Assembly: GCA_905371275.1 (NCBI GenBank)
Contig: CAJPLH010000111.1
Coordinates: 1 to 6,472, forward strand
Origin: Prevotellaceae bacterium
Lineage (GTDB): Bacteria; Bacteroidota; Bacteroidia; Bacteroidales; Bacteroidaceae
Length of the DNA stretch: 6,472 nt
Reading direction: 5' to 3'
The notes below the pieces were generated by a model. That model had not been told where the DNA came from and did no database searches. It saw nothing but the letters and a program-made list of their open reading frames with translations. The stretch's first letter is position 1. Each line of letters starts with the position of its first letter. Below, piece after piece: positions 1 to 3,703 of this stretch. Both the position numbers and the translations under genes were made by a program.

Positions 1-20
1 TTCTCTTATAATCCTCTCTT

Positions 21-1478
21 ATGCTAAACTATCGCATCATTGCACGCGCCTTTGCAGGATTGATTGGACTCGAAGGTCTTCTCTTTATGGTGTGCTGGCT
101 CGTGGGCATTGGTTATGGTGAACATCATCACAGCACTTGGCTGATTCCCATCGGCATCTGTGCTGCGCTGAGCGTGATTTTAGGATTGCTCGGCGGAAAA
201 GGCCCCACTCGCGTTGAACGCAGAGATGGTTTTTTCATTGTTGCCATGGTCTGGCTCATTTATTGTGCACTGGGCATGCTACCTTTCCTCTTCGGTGGGC
301 ACCTGCATCGGGTTTCGGAGGCTTTTTTCGAGACGATGTCGGGATTTACCACTACGGGGTCGACGGCCTTCACCGACATTGATTCGCTGCCGCACTCTAT
401 TTTGCTCTGGCGCAGTGTGACGCACTGGGTAGGGGGAATGGGCATCATTTTCTTTACGCTCGCACTCCTGCCAGCTTTGGGAATTGGTGAACAAGAACTG
501 TTTACGGCGGAAGCTACGGGACTGAAATTGGGAAAATTGCACTCGCGTGTGAGTACTACGGCTCACTATCTGTGGAGCACTTATCTGCTCATCACTATTG
601 CTTGCGCTATTGCCTATGGGCTGTGTGGTATGAACACTTTTGATGCCATCAACCATAGTTTTGCCACCATCGCTACGGGGGGATTTTCTACCCACACGGC
701 GAACATTGCGTATTTCAACTCTCCGGCTATTGAATATGTGTCGGTGGTGTTTATGTTTCTGGGGGCTACGAACTTTACGCTGCTCTATTTTGTGCTGTTT
801 AAAAGAAGATTCAAACTCTTTTGGCACGATGAGGAACTGCGTCTGTTTATTCTTCTCATCTTTGGCTTTACGGCGATTTGCACTTTGAGTCAGTGGTGGC
901 ATTCTCAGGATTTTACAGAACATGGTTTCCGAGAGTCGCTCTTCTATGTGGTGTCGATGATGAGTACCACTGGATTTACGACAGAAAACTTTATGCTTTG
1001 GCCGCACCTCACTTGGATTAGTCTGATTTTGGTGAGCATCATTGGTTCTTGCACGGGAAGTACAGCTGGAGGTATCAAAGTGGTACGCGTGTTGGCAGGC
1101 ATAAAAGTGGTGCGCAACGAGATACACCACGTGCTTCATCCACGCTCCATACGTCCACTACGCATCAACAGCGACTACATCACTCCAGAAGTGCTGCAAA
1201 GCATTTTTGCTTTCCTCTGCTGCTTCACAGTGCTTATGGTCATAGGCGTCATTGTCTTTGTCACTCTGGGATATCCCGTATTCGACAGTCTTGGTCTCAG
1301 CATCTCAGCTTATTCCAATGTGGGACCTGGCATTGGCTACTCTCTCGGTCCTCTTGACTCTTGGAGCGAACTCCCGGACACTGGGCTTTGGCTGAGTTCT
1401 TTCTTGATGATTGCTGGACGTCTTGAGATTTTTGGCTTGCTGCTGCCCTTCACTCCTTCTTTCTGGAGATATAATTAA
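21..1478 (+). CDS. trkH: TrkH-type potassium uptake channel/transporter subunit
   Basis: Inner-membrane K+-translocating subunit of a Trk/Ktr-type system, which in this family works with a cytoplasmic nucleotide-binding TrkA/KtrA ring. The 485-residue length is normal for TrkH. All four pore repeats are visible through their filter loops: TTTGS (residues 110-114), ATGGF (218-222), STTGF (315-319) and NVGPG (433-437). Between them lie long hydrophobic segments, as expected for the M1-P-M2 repeats. The Gly/Ser/Thr-rich stretch GSCTGSTAGGIK (342-353) matches the intramembrane gating loop of the third repeat. Arg467 in the last helix (MIAGRLEI) matches the conserved arginine that contacts this loop in the family. 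The ATG at 21 gives a natural N-terminus (MLNYRIIARAFAGLIG), though only 20 bases precede it and no Shine-Dalgarno is seen. No trkA lies in the window; in Bacteroidales it is often directly upstream, so it may be just outside. The protein appears intact. Confidence 0.95.
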   Translation: MLNYRIIARAFAGLIGLEGLLFMVCWLVGIGYGEHHHSTWLIPIGICAALSVILGLLGGKGPTRVERRDGFFIVAMVWLIYCALGMLPFLFGGHLHRVSEAFFETMSGFTTTGSTAFTDIDSLPHSILLWRSVTHWVGGMGIIFFTLALLPALGIGEQELFTAEATGLKLGKLHSRVSTTAHYLWSTYLLITIACAIAYGLCGMNTFDAINHSFATIATGGFSTHTANIAYFNSPAIEYVSVVFMFLGATNFTLLYFVLFKRRFKLFWHDEELRLFILLIFGFTAICTLSQWWHSQDFTEHGFRESLFYVVSMMSTTGFTTENFMLWPHLTWISLILVSIIGSCTGSTAGGIKVVRVLAGIKVVRNEIHHVLHPRSIRPLRINSDYITPEVLQSIFAFLCCFTVLMVIGVIVFVTLGYPVFDSLGLSISAYSNVGPGIGYSLGPLDSWSELPDTGLWLSSFLMIAGRLEIFGLLLPFTPSFWRYN

Positions 1479-1479
1479 A

Positions 1480-1542
1480 GATAGATGTTCTAGAAAATCT
1501 AGAGGATCTAGGGATTCTAGTATTTCTAGGGGTTCTAGATGC
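1480..1542. repeat. 9-bp-phased TCTAG array after trkH
   Basis: TCTAG begins at 1489, 1498, 1507, 1516, 1525 and 1534, exactly 9 bp apart, so the unit is TCTAGNNNN with a variable 4-base tail (AAAA, AGGA, GGAT, TATT, GGGT, ATGC). A degenerate unit with TAG at 1482 (GATAGATGT) keeps the same phase and brings the array to within two bases of the trkH stop codon. The array is directly followed in phase by the 7-bp array at 1543. The core is palindromic, so strand cannot be assigned. I know no named repeat family for it. Confidence 0.9.
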
Positions 1543-1577
1543 TCTAACATCTAATCTCTAACGTCTAACGTCTAAGA
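1543..1577. repeat. 7-bp-phased TCTAANN array before the barrel gene
   Basis: TCTAA begins at 1543, 1550, 1557, 1564 and 1571, exactly 7 bp apart, with tails CA, TC, CG, CG and GA. It ends 7 bp before the ATG at 1585, so it would lie in the leader if transcription starts upstream. Because 7 is not a multiple of 3, the TAA triplets fall in all three reading frames. The first unit is also the seventh step of the preceding 9-bp series, so the two arrays join without a gap. Confidence 0.88.
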
Positions 1578-1584
1578 TATTTTT

Positions 1585-2067
1585 ATGAAAAAGATTCTTT
1601 CCCTTTTGCTCCTCCTTGCAGGATGCACGCTTGGCGCACACGCGCAGTTTGAACAAGACACCAAATATATCAATGCTTCGCTTTCCAACGTGGGCATCGG
1701 TTACAACGACAGAGATAAATTTCATGGAGGTATTAACCTCGAAGGCGGTTATTTCTTTGAAGACAATTGGATGGTTCGCGCGGAAATCGGTGCTAACCGT
1801 CGTGGTGTGAGAAACAGTGACATCACCCTTGGGGCTGGTGTGCGCTATTATTTCGATTCGAATGGTATTTCTCTCGGCACTGGCGTGGAATATATGCACA
1901 AAAACGTCAACGAGAATGACCTGCGACTGCCTTTCTCCTTGGGATATACGTTCTATCTGAATCATTATCTCGCGATTGAACCTCAACTTTTCTATAAACT
2001 CTCAGTCAACGATTTCTCACACGGCAGCGAAGTCGGTATGCGTCTCGGACTGGGGTTCTATTTCTAG
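1585..2067 (+). CDS. Small outer-membrane beta-barrel protein
   Basis: A 160-residue secreted protein, probably an eight-stranded outer-membrane barrel of the OmpW/OmpX-like or OMP_b-brl type; no specific role can be read from it. It starts with two lysines and a hydrophobic core (residues 4-13). A likely signal peptidase I site follows AHA at residue 20, leaving a mature protein of about 140 residues starting QFEQ. The mature part alternates polar and apolar residues in roughly eight strands (about 28-34, 46-56, 60-70, 79-90, 94-103, 114-123, 128-137, 147-160) joined by short turns rich in Asn, Asp and Gly. It ends in GLGFYF, the terminal aromatic residue typical of outer-membrane barrels recognised by BAM. 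LAGC at residues 11-14 resembles a lipobox, but the AHA-Q site and the barrel C-terminus argue for signal peptidase I. The ATG at 1585 is chosen because the signal peptide begins there. The stop codon TAG is itself part of a TCTAGA sequence. Confidence 0.8.
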   Translation: MKKILSLLLLLAGCTLGAHAQFEQDTKYINASLSNVGIGYNDRDKFHGGINLEGGYFFEDNWMVRAEIGANRRGVRNSDITLGAGVRYYFDSNGISLGTGVEYMHKNVNENDLRLPFSLGYTFYLNHYLAIEPQLFYKLSVNDFSHGSEVGMRLGLGFYF

Positions 2068-2078
2068 AGATTAGTTAG

Positions 2079-2177
2079 CTAGAAGAGCTAGAAGTTCTAG
2101 AGGAACTAGAAGTTCTAGATGCTCTAGTTTTTCTAGGGATTCTAGTGCTTCTAATTGTTCTAGATCTTCTAGTTTTC
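2079..2177. repeat. 9-bp-phased CTAG array, eleven units
   Basis: CTA begins at 2079, 2088, 2097, 2106, 2115, 2124, 2133, 2142, 2151, 2160 and 2169, exactly every 9 bp. Ten of the eleven are CTAG; the unit at 2151 is CTAA. Tails vary, and the units at 2088 and 2106 are identical (CTAGAAGTT). A looser lead-in at 2064-2078 contains the gene's own CTAG (stop codon) and two TTAG steps. Two 15-mers, GTTCTAGATGCTCTA and TCTAGGGATTCTAGT, are shared exactly with the array after trkH. Neighbouring units can pair through TTCTAG/CTAGAA in RNA. Confidence 0.92.
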
Positions 2178-2235
2178 TTTTTTCTTTATTTCCCGAGCCG
2201 CGCTTGTCGCGGCGAGCATAAAAGGGTCTATGCCC
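2178..2235. other. T-rich tract and GC-rich hairpin ahead of thiL
   Basis: This non-repeat spacer sits between the 9-bp and 7-bp arrays. It opens with a pyrimidine-rich run (about 2173-2194). Next comes a perfect 6-bp G+C stem, GCCGCG (2197-2202) and CGCGGC (2208-2213), around a CTTGT loop. A weaker second hairpin follows, GCATA (2216-2220) with TATGC (2229-2233). No T-run follows the strong hairpin on the plus strand, so it is not a standard intrinsic terminator for the barrel gene. It may be a leader structure of thiL or a weak attenuator. I saw no Bacteroidota -7 promoter match (TAnnTTTG) here. Confidence 0.55.
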
Positions 2236-2266
2236 CTAACGTCTAATGTCTAACGTCTAATGTCTA
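2236..2266. repeat. 7-bp-phased CTAAYGT array overlapping the thiL start
   Basis: CTA begins at 2236, 2243, 2250, 2257 and 2264. The first four units alternate CTAACGT and CTAATGT, so the tract is also two perfect copies of a 14-bp unit. The fourth unit contains the thiL ATG (2260-2262), and the fifth CTA lies in codons 2-3. TAA triplets at 2237, 2244 and 2251 cover all three frames just before the start codon. Confidence 0.9.
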
Positions 2267-3321
2267 CTATATCTTCTTTAGGCGAATTCGCCCTTATCCG
2301 ACAACTCACAGCCGATCTCAAACCTACTCAAACCTCTACGCTTCTGGGAGTAGGCGATGACTGCGCCATCATCAGCAACACAGAAGGCGAACAAACACTC
2401 GTCACCACTGACATGCTGATGGAAGGCATCCATTTCGACCTCGTCTACACCCCACTCCGACACCTGGGGTACAAAGCTGCGATGGTCAATCTCTCCGACA
2501 TCTACGCCATGAACGGAACTCCTCGACAACTTCTCGTTTCTGTCGCTGTGAGCAACCGTTTCGAAGTGGAAGATCTCGAAGAATTGTACGCTGGACTCCG
2601 ACTCGCTTGCGAACGACACGGCGTAGACCTTGTGGGAGGCGACACTTCTGCTTCGCTCACCGGCATTGCCATCAGCATCACCGCCATTGGTACTGCCAAC
2701 CCTGCACACATTGCGAAACGTTCGGGAGCAAAACCCACTGACCTCGTTTGCGTTTCGGGCAATTTTGGCGCAGCCTATATGGGTCTTCAACTGATGGAGC
2801 GCGAAAAGGCAATCTATCTCTCGCAAGTGAAAGCTGCCAAAACACAAGAAGCACGCGATGCCATCAATTTCCAACCCGATTTTTCTGGACAAGAATATCT
2901 CCTCGAACGTTTGCTCAAACCCGAAGCGCGCCGTGATGTGGTGGAAAACCTTCGCAAAGCGGGCATCGTACCCACAGCTATGATCGATGTGAGCGATGGC
3001 ATCAGTAGTGAACTCCTCCACATTTGCCACGAGAGCCACGTGGGTTGCCGCATCTTTGAAGAGCGTTTACCCATTGACTATCAAACAGCGGTGGCTGCCG
3101 AACAATTCAATCTGAATGTTTCGACCTGCGCGCTCAACGGTGGCGAAGACTATGAACTCCTCTTCACTGTGCCCCTCACCGACCACGAACGTGTGGAAGC
3201 GCTTCCCGATGTCAAAATCATTGGTCACATCACCACTGAGACTGACGGTAAACAACTGGTGACGCGTGATGGCAACGAATTTGCACTCAAAGCTCAAGGT
3301 TGGGATGCCGCCAACGCATAG
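2260..3321 (+). CDS. thiL: Thiamine-monophosphate kinase ThiL
   Basis: Cytoplasmic kinase that phosphorylates thiamine monophosphate with ATP to give thiamine diphosphate, the last step of cofactor synthesis. It belongs to the PurM/AIRS-like ATP-binding superfamily. The 353 residues carry the family signatures in order: VGDDCA (31-36, Mg/ATP aspartates), TTDMLMEGIHFD (49-60), NLSDIYAMNG (77-86), VGGDTS (125-130), VSGNFGAAYMGLQLM (165-179), DVSDGISSELLHI (243-255) and GGEDYELLF (294-302). Length and motif spacing are normal and no key residue is missing. The start is well fixed: an in-frame TAA at 2251-2253 lies only two codons upstream of ATG 2260, and MSTISSLGEFALI is the usual N-terminus of this family. 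No Shine-Dalgarno is visible; the upstream bases are the 7-bp array. No TPP riboswitch was seen in the leader, and no other thiamine gene is in the window. Confidence 0.97.
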   Translation: MSTISSLGEFALIRQLTADLKPTQTSTLLGVGDDCAIISNTEGEQTLVTTDMLMEGIHFDLVYTPLRHLGYKAAMVNLSDIYAMNGTPRQLLVSVAVSNRFEVEDLEELYAGLRLACERHGVDLVGGDTSASLTGIAISITAIGTANPAHIAKRSGAKPTDLVCVSGNFGAAYMGLQLMEREKAIYLSQVKAAKTQEARDAINFQPDFSGQEYLLERLLKPEARRDVVENLRKAGIVPTAMIDVSDGISSELLHICHESHVGCRIFEERLPIDYQTAVAAEQFNLNVSTCALNGGEDYELLFTVPLTDHERVEALPDVKIIGHITTETDGKQLVTRDGNEFALKAQGWDAANA

Positions 3322-3334
3322 AAAAGCCCTTCTT

Positions 3335-3378
3335 CCTAACGACAAACAAGCACTTTTCTAACAACGAACAAACACTTT
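3335..3378. repeat. Degenerate 22-bp tandem duplication after thiL
   Basis: Copy one (3335-3356) and copy two (3357-3378) are adjacent and match at 18 of 22 positions; all four differences are transitions. Both begin YCTAAC and end ACTTT. It lies between the thiL stop codon and the terminator hairpin, in A/C-rich sequence. The shared CTAAC start recalls the 7-bp arrays upstream, but two copies are too few to prove a link. Confidence 0.6.
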
Positions 3379-3387
3379 CATAAAACA

Positions 3388-3428
3388 AAGACGAGGCTAT
3401 ATCAACCAGAGTGATATAGCCTCGTCTT
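3388..3428. terminator. Bidirectional hairpin terminator between thiL and the GH2 gene
   Basis: A perfect 17-bp inverted repeat, AAGACGAGGCTATATCA (3388-3404) and its exact complement (3412-3428), encloses a 7-base loop, ACCAGAG. It lies 66 bp past the thiL stop and 17 bp past the minus-strand gene's stop. On the minus strand the stem runs into TTTGTTTTA, a good U-rich tail. On the plus strand the tail is weaker (TTATTAGT after GTC). Its position between convergent genes and its long stem support termination in both directions. Confidence 0.9.
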
Positions 3429-3445
3429 ATTAGTAAATTAGCAGA

Positions 3446-3703
3446 TTAACGACAGAACTTAAGCGTGGTGTGTGTGCCGTCAGTGCGCTGCAGTTGGAGA
3501 AGGTAGGTACCTTTGTCCAAATCTGCAGTGGAAAAACGGAGCTGTTGTGCAGCAGTGAGGGAAAGTTGCTGCAACACCATGCCTTGAAGATTCAAAATCT
3601 CTGCTTGGTGATAAGCTTCAAGATTGCCTTTCACCACAACAGTGTTGGTGTCGGGCTGAGAGATTTGAAGTTTAGTTTCGGAAAACACCGTGGGAGAAGA
3701 GAT
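3446..3703 (-). other. T9SS type A sorting-like C-terminal domain of the GH2 enzyme
   Basis: The last 85 or so residues of the GH2 protein follow the end of LacZ domain 5 and are extra to the E. coli LacZ architecture. They show the usual layout of a Por/type IX secretion C-terminal domain. There is an early strand (LQISQPDTNTVVV), a central block (AEILNLQGMVLQQ, compare the family's IYDLxGRxV), then LRFSTADLDKGTYLLQLQ (family pattern LxxGxYxLxL) and a final strand ending LKFCR. The usual PNP at the domain start is absent. If functional, the enzyme would be exported across the outer membrane; the domain can also persist in species without a working system. Confidence 0.75.

Noticed and set aside
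279..1139. 286-codon open frame on the minus strand inside trkH
   Set aside because: It lies wholly antisense to a well-supported membrane protein gene, has a low-complexity His/Arg/Ser/Lys-rich product with no recognisable motif, and is best explained as a shadow frame.
1305..1550. 81-codon minus-strand open frame starting in the first array (MLEHLEPLEI...)
   Set aside because: Its repeat part is a direct by-product of the 9-bp CTAG phase, and the rest is antisense to the trkH 3' end. No independent sign of translation.
2068..2259. TPP riboswitch in the thiL leader
   Set aside because: thiL belongs to thiamine metabolism, so one was sought, but no conserved TPP-binding (THI box) core such as CTGAGA was seen; the space is mostly repeat arrays and a short hairpin.
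1480..2266. CRISPR array
   Set aside because: The repeat units are 7-9 bp with no 25-40 bp repeats or spacers, and no cas gene is nearby.
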